In this document: positions 1 through 5,043 of the stretch, piece by piece
Numbering within the stretch: the first letter of the stretch is position 1
Layout of the letters: each line of letters starts with the position of its first letter
DNA from: Tannerella sp.
Lineage (GTDB): Bacteria > Bacteroidota > Bacteroidia > Bacteroidales > Tannerellaceae
NCBI GenBank assembly: GCA_031272655.1
Contig: JAISTJ010000078.1
Location: forward strand, 1-5,043
Length of the DNA stretch: 5,043 nt
Direction: 5' to 3'
Notes under the pieces: model-generated
Told to the model about the DNA's origin: nothing
The model's database searches: none
The model's input: only the letters and a program-made list of their open reading frames with translations
Translations under genes and position numbers: made by a program

Positions 1-608
1 TAACAGGCGCTACACCTGCGGATATCATTGCACCGTTGGAAAAATCACTGTATGATATTACTGCCGAACGTTTTAATGGTCATCTTGCAACCGGTCTTGT
101 CGGAATTCCGGTCTTAACCGAATGGGTAATCAAGGCAAACAGACCCGACTTCATGTATAACATGCTGAAAAAGAGGGATTACCCCGGCTATCTATACATG
201 GTGGACAATGGCGCAACTGCTACTTGGGAACACTGGAACGGCGAACGCAGCCATATACACAACTGCTACAACGGCATAGGCTCGTGGTTTTATCAGGCTA
301 TCGGCGGCATCCGTCCGCTTGAATCGGCTGCCGGATACCGTAAAATCCTTATCCAACCGCAGATTCCGGCGGGCATCACATGGGCTAAAACGACCAAAGA
401 AACACCTTACGGCACAGTGGCGGTGGACTGGTCTCTTGACGACAACAATCTCACTATCAATGTGTTAGTACCTGTCGGATGCACAGCTTCACTGCCGTTA
501 AAGGAAAATGTTACAAGCTGCAACATCAACGGTTCCCATCTTGACATCCCCTCTACCCATCAGCTGACCCTGCAAAGCGGCAAATACACCATCTCCTGCA
601 CTTTATAA
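1..608 (+). CDS. Alpha-L-rhamnosidase, GH78-type, C-terminal part (5' truncated by window edge)
   Basis: The reading frame is open from base 3 to the TAA at 606-608 and gives 201 visible residues; the true start lies upstream of the window. The TTG at 36 is internal, because the frame reads in from the left without a stop. The visible part shows the end of an (alpha/alpha)6 barrel with the run YPGYLYMVDNGATATWEHWN, then SHIH and GSWFYQAIGGIRP, which is the characteristic C-terminal signature of GH78 rhamnosidases. The Glu of TWEHW (codon 228-230) sits where the family's proposed general base is found; this is inferred from the motif. From about base 300 onward the sequence matches the short beta-sandwich domain that closes these enzymes (ILIQPQIPAGITWA, then alternating strands). 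The reaction would be hydrolysis of terminal alpha-L-rhamnosyl residues. Any signal peptide and the general acid are outside the window. The next gene follows after 29 bases, which suggests an operon. Confidence 0.9.
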   Translation, partial: TGATPADIIAPLEKSLYDITAERFNGHLATGLVGIPVLTEWVIKANRPDFMYNMLKKRDYPGYLYMVDNGATATWEHWNGERSHIHNCYNGIGSWFYQAIGGIRPLESAAGYRKILIQPQIPAGITWAKTTKETPYGTVAVDWSLDDNNLTINVLVPVGCTASLPLKENVTSCNINGSHLDIPSTHQLTLQSGKYTISCTL

Positions 609-637
609 CCCTTTTAGGGGTAAAAACATATACACTA

Positions 638-3625
638 ATGTATAAGATTTTCGGCATTTTAACAGCTATTGCATTAAGTTTCAATGTATTAGGACAAAAT
701 TCTGCTTCACTCAGGGAGGAAACCGTCAAGTTGATGACTTATCCATACAGCGACCCAAACCCCGTAGCGCAGCCTGCAAGCGCTATTTATCCGTATTTCA
801 CCTACGATAAATACACCGCAAAAGGGAAGGAAGAAGAATGGAATGCTGTAGTGCTTGAAAATGAGTACATTAAAGTAACCTTGCTGCCTTCGGTAGGAGG
901 CAAGATTTGGGGTGCGACTGAGAAAAGCATCGGTTTGCCGTTTCTTTACTACAACCATGCCGCCAAGTTCCGCCTTGTAGCGATGCGCGGACCGTGGACA
1001 TCGGGCGGTCTGGAGATGAATTTCGGCGTCATTGGGCACTCGCCGACAACATCTTCGCCGGTTGATTATTTCACCCGCAATAATCCCGACGGCAGCGTCA
1101 GTTGCTTCATCGCATCAACAGAGTTGATAACCCGTACATGGTGGCAGGTGGAAGTGAACCTGCAACCCGACAAAGCCTACTTCACAACCCGCTCTACATG
1201 GTACAACCCGACGCCCCTGACCCGCCCCTATTACCATTGGATGACAGCCGCCTACCCCGCTACCGACGACCTTGAACTGTTTTTCCCCGGTCAATATTAT
1301 ATCGGTCATGGCGGCGACCCGCATAAATTCCCGATAAACGAGGCCGGACGCGACATTTCCAAGTATGCCAACAATAATTTCGGCCCATATAAATCCTATC
1401 ATGTACTCGGCAATTATAATGACTTTTTCGCTGCTTATTATCCTGATAATCAATTCGGTTCCGTTCATCATTCGCCTTATGACGAGAAGCCGGGAATGAA
1501 GATTTGGATTTGGGGGCTGTCGAGGCAAGGGATGATTTGGGAAGATCTGCTCACCGATACTGACGGCCAGTATGTGGAGCTGCAATCGGGAAGGCTTTAT
1601 AATCAGGCTGCTGCGGAAAGCAATGTAACACCTTTCAAGCAATTTTCTTTCGAGCCGTATGCAACCGACCACTGGACGGAATACTGGTATCCGTTCAAAG
1701 AAACGGGCGGCGTGGCGAAAGCTAACGAATATGGTGCGCTGAATGTGGTCAGAGACGGCGATAAATGTACGATTTCCTTCTGTCCGGTGCAAAAGATAGA
1801 CGACGAAATAATTGTTAAAGCCGATGGAAAAGTGATATTTAGTAAACACCTGAATATCAATGTTTTACAGATATGGAAAGAAGTTGTCAGCCCTATACCG
1901 GCAACTGCTGAGATTCAGGTTGTTTTAGGTGATTATAAGTTAGTTTACTCCGACGCACCAACCGACAATCGCTTGTCCAGGCCTGTTACGCCGCCCGCCG
2001 ATTTCGATCACAACTCGGCTTACGGCTTGTATCTGCAAGGGCAACAGGCGTTTTATATGAACAACCTCGCCGAGGCCGATTCGCTGCTTCAAAAATCGCT
2101 TGCTTTGGAGCCTTACGCGATACCGGCTTTGCGGAATTTGGCAACAATTTACTACCGGCGCGGATGGTACGACAAGGCTTTGAATCTTGCGCAGACTATC
2201 CTGTCCGTCAATACTTACGATCCGGAGGGAAATATTATTTATGGTCTGATTAACAGCAATTTAGGAAATAATACCGATGCAATGGACGGCTTTTCGATTG
2301 CTGCCCTGACAGCTTCTTACCGGACAGCAGCTAATATCCTGATAGCCAAAGAGTACGCAAAGAAACAGCAATGGAGACAGACGCTCGCATACGCCGAAAA
2401 AGCGCTTTCGCAGGACAGCGGCAACCTCGATGCACTGCTGCTTAAAATGCTGATTTTCAGAAAAACAGGACGCAAAGATGACGCCGAAAAAATTTACGGC
2501 TTGATAGAAAAAGAGTACCCGCTGTTTCATACTGCCCGTTTTGAAAAAAGTCTTCTTTCAGGTGATACCGTAGGGTTTATCAGCCTGATACGTAATGAGT
2601 TACCATATCAAACGCTGATTGAAACGGCCGATTGGTACGAAAGCGCGGGTTGCACAGATGAGGCGATTAAAGTGCTGACGCTGTCCCTTCATTGCAGCGA
2701 ACAAAGCAATCCTGTTACCGGCAAAACCTTTCGCTATGCCGAAAACAAATCCCCAATAGCTCTCATCCGCGCCGCGTATCTGCTTCATTTTCAGGGGAAA
2801 GAGGCCGAAGCGAAGCAGCTCCTCTCAACAGCCGAAACCTTGCCGACACATTTGGTTTTACCATCGCGTACGGAAACGCTTCCCGCTTTGGAATGGGCTG
2901 TAAATCAATCACCTGCATGGCAACTGAAATACTACCTTGCAATCCTCAACGCATCCCTGAATAACACCGACAAAGCGCAAAAGTTGCTGATACAGTGCGG
3001 AAACCAGCCCGACGATTATGCGTTTTACCTCACCCGCGCTTCATTCCTGAATGGCGAGGATAAGCTTGCCGACCTGCTTCAAGCCGAAAAGCTCGGTCAG
3101 ACGTGGCGGGCCGGACTTGCGCTCAGCAATTATTACGAACAGGCTGCCCAATACGAAAAGATGCTTGAAACGGCAAAAAAATATAGCTCAAAATACCCTG
3201 ATTATGACGTCATTAGCATGAAATATGCTTCATCGTTACTTTATACCGGTCAATACCGCAAGTGCGCCGATTTGCTTGCCGGAATGACTGTACTCCCCGG
3301 CGAGGGAAGCGCCGAAGGGCACGATCTTTGGCGCAAGGCGTGGCTTTATCAGGCTCTCGAAAGCTTCCGCAAAGGGCAATACAAACAAGCGCTGATGCAA
3401 ACAGGTAAAGCTCGCGAGTGGCGCGAGAACCTCGGCGCAGGCAAGCCTTACGACGAAGATATTGATTGCCGCGCCGAAGACTTTTTATCCGCCCTCTGCT
3501 GCGACAAACTCAACAACCCGTCCAAAGCCGCTGAATACCGCGCAAACGAGAACAAAATTAATGAACGTCTCGGAAATAAAAAAGAGGAAGTTTACCAATT
3601 GATTATTAACAACTTAACGAAATAA
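638..3625 (+). CDS. Secreted DUF5107 domain protein with C-terminal TPR repeats
   Basis: A 995-residue protein. Residues 1-19 form a short signal peptide (Lys3, hydrophobic core IFGILTAIALSFNVLG) with likely cleavage before Gln20. There is no lipobox Cys, so it is probably periplasmic or exported rather than a lipoprotein. Residues about 65-370 resemble DUF5107, a beta-sandwich domain thought to be galactose-mutarotase-like. Conserved-looking blocks are LPSVGGKIWG (84-93), RGPWTSGGLEMNFG (117-130), YYHWMTAA (198-205), and WEDLLTD leading into GQYVELQSGRLYNQ (301-323), where Glu314 is a candidate functional acid. A beta-rich linker spans about 370-455. From about 460 to 970 the protein is helical with TPR-like units, for example at 461-490, 495-525, 568-592 and 862-925. 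The C-terminal WRENLGAGKPYDEDIDCRAE (928-947) recalls the tail seen in DUF5107-TPR proteins. Its place beside a rhamnosidase suggests a glycan-active enzyme or binding protein; no reaction can be assigned from sequence. The start has only an A-rich leader and no clear Shine-Dalgarno. Confidence 0.88.
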   Translation: MYKIFGILTAIALSFNVLGQNSASLREETVKLMTYPYSDPNPVAQPASAIYPYFTYDKYTAKGKEEEWNAVVLENEYIKVTLLPSVGGKIWGATEKSIGLPFLYYNHAAKFRLVAMRGPWTSGGLEMNFGVIGHSPTTSSPVDYFTRNNPDGSVSCFIASTELITRTWWQVEVNLQPDKAYFTTRSTWYNPTPLTRPYYHWMTAAYPATDDLELFFPGQYYIGHGGDPHKFPINEAGRDISKYANNNFGPYKSYHVLGNYNDFFAAYYPDNQFGSVHHSPYDEKPGMKIWIWGLSRQGMIWEDLLTDTDGQYVELQSGRLYNQAAAESNVTPFKQFSFEPYATDHWTEYWYPFKETGGVAKANEYGALNVVRDGDKCTISFCPVQKIDDEIIVKADGKVIFSKHLNINVLQIWKEVVSPIPATAEIQVVLGDYKLVYSDAPTDNRLSRPVTPPADFDHNSAYGLYLQGQQAFYMNNLAEADSLLQKSLALEPYAIPALRNLATIYYRRGWYDKALNLAQTILSVNTYDPEGNIIYGLINSNLGNNTDAMDGFSIAALTASYRTAANILIAKEYAKKQQWRQTLAYAEKALSQDSGNLDALLLKMLIFRKTGRKDDAEKIYGLIEKEYPLFHTARFEKSLLSGDTVGFISLIRNELPYQTLIETADWYESAGCTDEAIKVLTLSLHCSEQSNPVTGKTFRYAENKSPIALIRAAYLLHFQGKEAEAKQLLSTAETLPTHLVLPSRTETLPALEWAVNQSPAWQLKYYLAILNASLNNTDKAQKLLIQCGNQPDDYAFYLTRASFLNGEDKLADLLQAEKLGQTWRAGLALSNYYEQAAQYEKMLETAKKYSSKYPDYDVISMKYASSLLYTGQYRKCADLLAGMTVLPGEGSAEGHDLWRKAWLYQALESFRKGQYKQALMQTGKAREWRENLGAGKPYDEDIDCRAEDFLSALCCDKLNNPSKAAEYRANENKINERLGNKKEEVYQLIINNLTK

Positions 3626-3627
3626 AT

Positions 3628-4011
3628 ATGAGACAGTTGATTGAAGAATTTGTTTATACGGAAGCAGGCTATAAGCCATGCCTGATTACTCCGAAATGGC
3701 AGGCAGCGCTGCTTAATTACGCTGACTCACAGGCATATACGGCTATGGATAAACTCGAAAAGCACGTCAATACCGACGAGGTGTTTGTGTTGCTTGAAGG
3801 CATGGCCACACTTATCGCCGCCGAACTTGACGGTGATAAGATTATCAAGCTGAATACCAAGCTTTTAGAGAAGGGGGTTATTTACAACATTCCGGCCGGC
3901 GTATGGCACAATATAGCAATGAAGCCCGACGCCCGCCTCCTGATTCTCGAAGACGCCAACACGCATCTCAATGATGTTATTTACCAGAGTGTTGGGAGAC
4001 TTGAGGTTTGA
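3628..4011 (+). CDS. Small single-domain cupin protein
   Basis: A 127-residue protein starting 2 bases after the stop of the DUF5107 gene, so translation is probably coupled; no separate ribosome binding site is visible. It has no signal peptide and is probably cytoplasmic. Cupin motif 1 reads KHVNTDEVFVLLEG (45-58), with His46, Glu51 and Gly58. The second histidine of the usual HxH is Asn48. Cupin motif 2 reads GVIYNIPAGVWHNI (83-96), with Gly83, Pro89, Gly91 and His94. Three of the four usual metal ligands are therefore present (His46, Glu51, His94), and a weakened metal site is possible. Small cupins in sugar-degrading clusters act as isomerases, epimerases or sugar-binding proteins, but nothing here picks one. 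The last residues (GRLEV) and the stop codon are read from a heptamer repeat, so the C-terminus may have been altered by repeat insertion or slippage. Confidence 0.85.
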   Translation: MRQLIEEFVYTEAGYKPCLITPKWQAALLNYADSQAYTAMDKLEKHVNTDEVFVLLEGMATLIAAELDGDKIIKLNTKLLEKGVIYNIPAGVWHNIAMKPDARLLILEDANTHLNDVIYQSVGRLEV

Positions 4012-4020
4012 GGTTTGAGT
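4001..4020 (+). repeat. Heptamer direct repeat TTGAGGT at the cupin stop codon
   Basis: Two exact copies of TTGAGGT (4001-4007 and 4008-4014) are followed by a partial third, TTGAGT (4015-4020). The cupin stop TGA (4009-4011) lies inside the second copy. The run abuts the hairpin-bearing repeat array that begins at 4020, so it marks the left edge of the repeat island. Confidence 0.85.
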
Positions 4021-4035
4021 CGGGACGCAGTCCCG
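4021..4035 (+). repeat. Perfect GC-rich hairpin, copy 1
   Basis: CGGGAC (4021-4026) pairs with GTCCCG (4030-4035) around a GCA loop. It lies 9 bases after the cupin stop. No T-run follows, since the next bases are TCATTGCG, so this copy does not look like an intrinsic terminator by itself. It could still protect the 3' end of the operon transcript. Confidence 0.7.
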
Positions 4036-4120
4036 TCATTGCGAGCGCAGCGAAGCAATCCAGAATTAAAACAGACAAAAACCGTCATTGCGAGCGCAGC
4101 GAAGCAATCCAGAACTAAAT

Positions 4121-4143
4121 CGGGACGCAGTCCCGTCATTTTT
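4121..4143 (+). terminator. Possible intrinsic terminator: hairpin copy 2 followed by a T-run
   Basis: The same 6-bp GC-rich stem and GCA loop (4121-4135) is repeated here. In this copy it is followed by TCATTTTT, giving five T at 4139-4143. This is the best terminator candidate between the cupin and the PIN gene. The tract is short and offset by three bases from the stem, so termination is an inference. Confidence 0.4.
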
Positions 4144-4245
4144 CCGCAAGCGAAAAAGAAGAAGCGAGGAACGAAGCAATCCCCAGTACACCAAGACATC
4201 CCGCATCAATTCAGAATAGTTCAATCAATTCAAAGTCTCTGCAAA

Positions 4246-4305
4246 TTTTTTTACAAAAATTTTTCAAAAAAACCGCTTAACTTTCAAAAACTTTTCCTAC
4301 TTTTG
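4246..4305 (+). promoter_or_regulatory. Bacteroidetes-type promoter for the PIN/antitoxin-like operon
   Basis: TACTTTTG at 4298-4305 is an exact match to the Bacteroidetes -7 element TAnnTTTG, placed 36 bases before the PIN start codon. No clear TTTG -33 element sits at the expected distance upstream. The region just upstream (4246-4272) is made of A and T tracts, including the palindrome AAAAATTTTT at 4255-4264, which may bend DNA or act like an UP element. Transcription would start at about 4312, leaving a leader of about 30 bases. Confidence 0.6.
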
Positions 4306-4328
4306 CGTTTTGGAAGTTCAACCTTTTC

Positions 4329-4333
4329 AAGGA
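4329..4333 (+). promoter_or_regulatory. Shine-Dalgarno-like site deciding the PIN start
   Basis: AAGGA lies 8 bases before the ATG at 4342. Together with the promoter at 4298-4305 it supports starting the PIN protein at 4342 and not at the ATG at 4015, which would translate the repeat island. Confidence 0.55.
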
Positions 4334-4341
4334 TTTGGCAG

Positions 4342-4809
4342 ATGAAGCAACGGATATACATAGACACCTCGGTAGTCGGCGGCTACTTCGACAGCGAGTT
4401 CGCCGAGCCAACCCAAGCCCTCTTCGAGCGACTGAAGAACGGCGAGGTGGTCTTTGTCGTGTCCGATTTGTTGTTTACAGAACTTGAGAATGCACCCGAA
4501 AGAGTTAAGAATCTGTTAAATGACTATGACGATGATTGTCTGGAACGTGTATCTATAACAGACGAGGTGAAAGAACTTGCTAATCAATATATCGCCGAAG
4601 GCGTTGTCGGACATACAAGCCTTGATGACTGTCGCCATATTGCTGCGGCTACTTTTTTCAGGGTGGACGTCTTGGCAAGTTGGAATTTCAGGCATATCGT
4701 AAATTTGACACGGATTAGAGGGTACAACGGCGTCAATATCAAGCATGGATACCCTATAATTGAAATTAGAAACCCAAAAGATTTGATGATATATGGAAAC
4801 GAACAGTAA
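4342..4809 (+). CDS. PIN-domain protein, VapC-like toxin candidate
   Basis: A 155-residue protein of usual PIN length. It starts with IYIDTSVVGGYFD, the first beta strand with the metal-binding Asp8. SDLLFTELENAP supplies a candidate Glu47, and HTSLDDCRHIAAATFFRVDVLASWNFRHIVN supplies Asp95/Asp96 and the family-typical WNFRHI block. The position often held by a fourth acidic residue is Asn115, which I believe is common in this WN-type branch. PIN domains are Mg2+/Mn2+-dependent RNases, and VapC toxins cleave tRNA or rRNA; activity here is inferred. The frame stays open upstream to 4015, but that part only translates repeats (peptides such as SLRAQRSNP and VIASAAKQS), so ATG 4342 is chosen with its AAGGA site and promoter. 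The gene overlaps the downstream antitoxin-like gene by 17 bases, giving toxin-first order, the reverse of the usual vapBC layout. Confidence 0.88.
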   Translation: MKQRIYIDTSVVGGYFDSEFAEPTQALFERLKNGEVVFVVSDLLFTELENAPERVKNLLNDYDDDCLERVSITDEVKELANQYIAEGVVGHTSLDDCRHIAAATFFRVDVLASWNFRHIVNLTRIRGYNGVNIKHGYPIIEIRNPKDLMIYGNEQ

Positions 4810-4984
4810 GAAGAAAGATTTTGATTGCGTCGAAATGAAGAACGCAATTCAGGCAAAGATATACGCCGAGACGAAGGATATGAGCTATCCCGAGTTGCGG
4901 GTTTACCTTGACGAAAAATTGAAAGATAACGCGCTGTGGCACCGACGACCGAGTAAAACACGGTATGAAGCCGCCATGCTCTGA
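4793..4984 (+). CDS. Small antitoxin-like protein, copy 1
   Basis: A 63-residue, charged, probably mostly helical protein. Its start codon lies inside the 3' end of the PIN gene (17-base overlap), which points to translational coupling and a partner role. The N-terminus is METNSKKKDFDCVEMKNAIQAKIYAETKDM. The pattern FDCVEMK...IQ.KIY.ETKDMS..E...YL resembles small proteins that I recall next to PIN genes in several phyla, annotated as hypothetical or antitoxin. I cannot name a domain, and no obvious DNA-binding fold is visible. The tail after about residue 48 (WHRRPSKTRYEAAML) is basic and could contact RNA, DNA or the PIN acidic pocket; this is speculative. A homologous gene starts 6 bases after its stop. 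Confidence 0.75.
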   Translation: METNSKKKDFDCVEMKNAIQAKIYAETKDMSYPELRVYLDEKLKDNALWHRRPSKTRYEAAML

Positions 4985-4990
4985 CGATAT

Positions 4991-5043
4991 ATGGAAACGA
5001 TGAACAATAAAAAGAAAGATTTCGATTGCGTCGAGATGAAGAA
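4991..5043 (+). CDS. Small antitoxin-like protein, copy 2 (3' end cut by window edge)
   Basis: ATG at 4991 opens a frame that runs to the window end. The visible residues are METMNNKKKDFDCVEMK. It is a tandem paralogue of the gene at 4793: the start context GATATATGGAAACGA is identical (4788-4802 and 4986-5000), there is one extra Met codon, and KKKDFDCVEMK is then identical in protein. It starts 6 bases after the stop of copy 1, so both are probably on one transcript with the PIN gene. Whether it is complete cannot be seen. Confidence 0.7.
   Translation, partial: METMNNKKKDFDCVEMK

Larger units (their letters stand above)
4020..4182. repeat. Intergenic repeat island: three tandem copies of a short dispersed-type repeat plus two identical hairpins
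   Basis: A 33-base block is identical at 4033-4065 and 4082-4114 (offset 49). It begins CCGTCATTGCGAG and ends GAAGCAATCCAGAA. A third, diverged copy lies at 4135-4182: it keeps GTCATT at its left end and GAAGCAATCC at its right end, but its interior is longer and A-rich. The core has complementary ends, ATTGC and GCAAT (4038-4042 with 4055-4059 in copy 1), so each copy may fold weakly. A 21-base segment (T, then CGGGACGCAGTCCCG, then TCATT) occurs at 4020-4040 and again at 4120-4140, exactly 100 bases apart. From memory, repeats of this kind (GTCATTGCGAG...GAAGCAATC) are scattered through many bacterial genomes, including Bacteroidota, and are often mis-annotated as short proteins. I see no transposase nearby. 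Function is unknown. Confidence 0.85.
4788..5043 (+). repeat. Tandem duplication of the antitoxin-like gene start
   Basis: The segment starting at 4788 recurs at 4986, an offset of 198 bases at the start codon. The leading 15 bases are identical. The 35-base blocks 4808-4842 and 5009-5043 differ at only three positions, all synonymous third bases (AAG/AAA, TTT/TTC, GAA/GAG). The second copy continues past the window, so the full extent is unknown. Confidence 0.75.

Noticed and set aside
36..608. Complete 190-residue protein starting at TTG 36
   Set aside because: The frame is open to the left edge, and the product is plainly the C-terminal part of a much larger GH78 enzyme.
606..621. Small hairpin ACCC/GGGT between the rhamnosidase and DUF5107 genes as a terminator
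   Set aside because: The stem is only 4 bp and no T-run follows; the 29-base gap fits an operon junction better.
1115..1849. 244-residue open frame on the - strand inside the DUF5107 gene
   Set aside because: It is antisense to a well-supported coding region, has no recognisable domain, and fits a shadow frame.
2692..2964. 90-residue + strand frame inside the DUF5107-TPR gene
   Set aside because: It is an alternative frame of the TPR region, with low-quality composition and no homology that I recognise.
4020..4182. CRISPR array
   Set aside because: There are only two near-identical repeats, the spacer is about 16 bases and simple, and no cas gene is present; the repeats fit a dispersed element.
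3981..4199. 72-residue open frame on the - strand across the repeat island
   Set aside because: Its peptide (LDCFAALAMT, GLLRCARNDG) is the reverse-strand translation of the same repeat, a known type of spurious protein.
4015..4341. In-frame N-terminal extension of the PIN protein from the ATG at 4015
   Set aside because: It only translates the repeat island and A/T tracts, giving peptides (SLRAQRSNP, VIASAAKQS) typical of repeat-derived false proteins. It also spans the promoter, and a proper start with AAGGA exists at 4342.
4584..4961. 125-residue - strand frame opposite the PIN and antitoxin-like genes
   Set aside because: It lies antisense to two better-supported genes and shows no domain or start signal.

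Overview
This window looks like accessory chromosome from a Bacteroidota bacterium, most likely Bacteroidales. The pointers are a secreted carbohydrate-active gene cluster of the polysaccharide-utilization type, weak Shine-Dalgarno signals in that cluster, a clean match to the Bacteroidetes -7 promoter element (TAnnTTTG) upstream of the PIN gene, and a dispersed-repeat family that I recall as common in environmental and gut Bacteroidota. All genes are on the + strand. Nothing in the sequence allows a species call.

Left part (1-4011): three closely packed genes read as one operon. First is the C-terminal third or less of a GH78-type alpha-L-rhamnosidase that starts outside the window. After 29 bases comes a 995-residue secreted protein with an N-terminal DUF5107 domain and a C-terminal TPR array. 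After 2 bases comes a small single-domain cupin. The set suggests breakdown of a rhamnose-containing glycan, such as a rhamnogalacturonan, plant glycoside or bacterial polysaccharide. The rhamnosidase would remove terminal rhamnose, and the DUF5107 protein may act on or bind the same glycan outside the cytoplasm. The cupin role is unknown.

Middle (4001-4341): a gene-free stretch of about 330 bases. It starts with a heptamer direct repeat that contains the cupin stop codon. It continues as an array of three copies (two near-identical, one diverged) of a short repeat ending GAAGCAATCC, with two identical 15-base GC-rich hairpins exactly 100 bases apart. After that come A/T tracts and a promoter.

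Right part (4342-5043): a PIN-domain (VapC-like) toxin candidate is followed, overlapping by 17 bases, by a 63-residue antitoxin-like gene. Six bases later a second homologous copy begins and is cut by the window end. The start regions of the two small genes are near-identical, and in the shared KKKDFDCVEMK block they differ only at synonymous third positions. This toxin plus tandem antitoxin-like duplication is the most unusual thing in the window. I see no RNA gene, CRISPR array or transposase.
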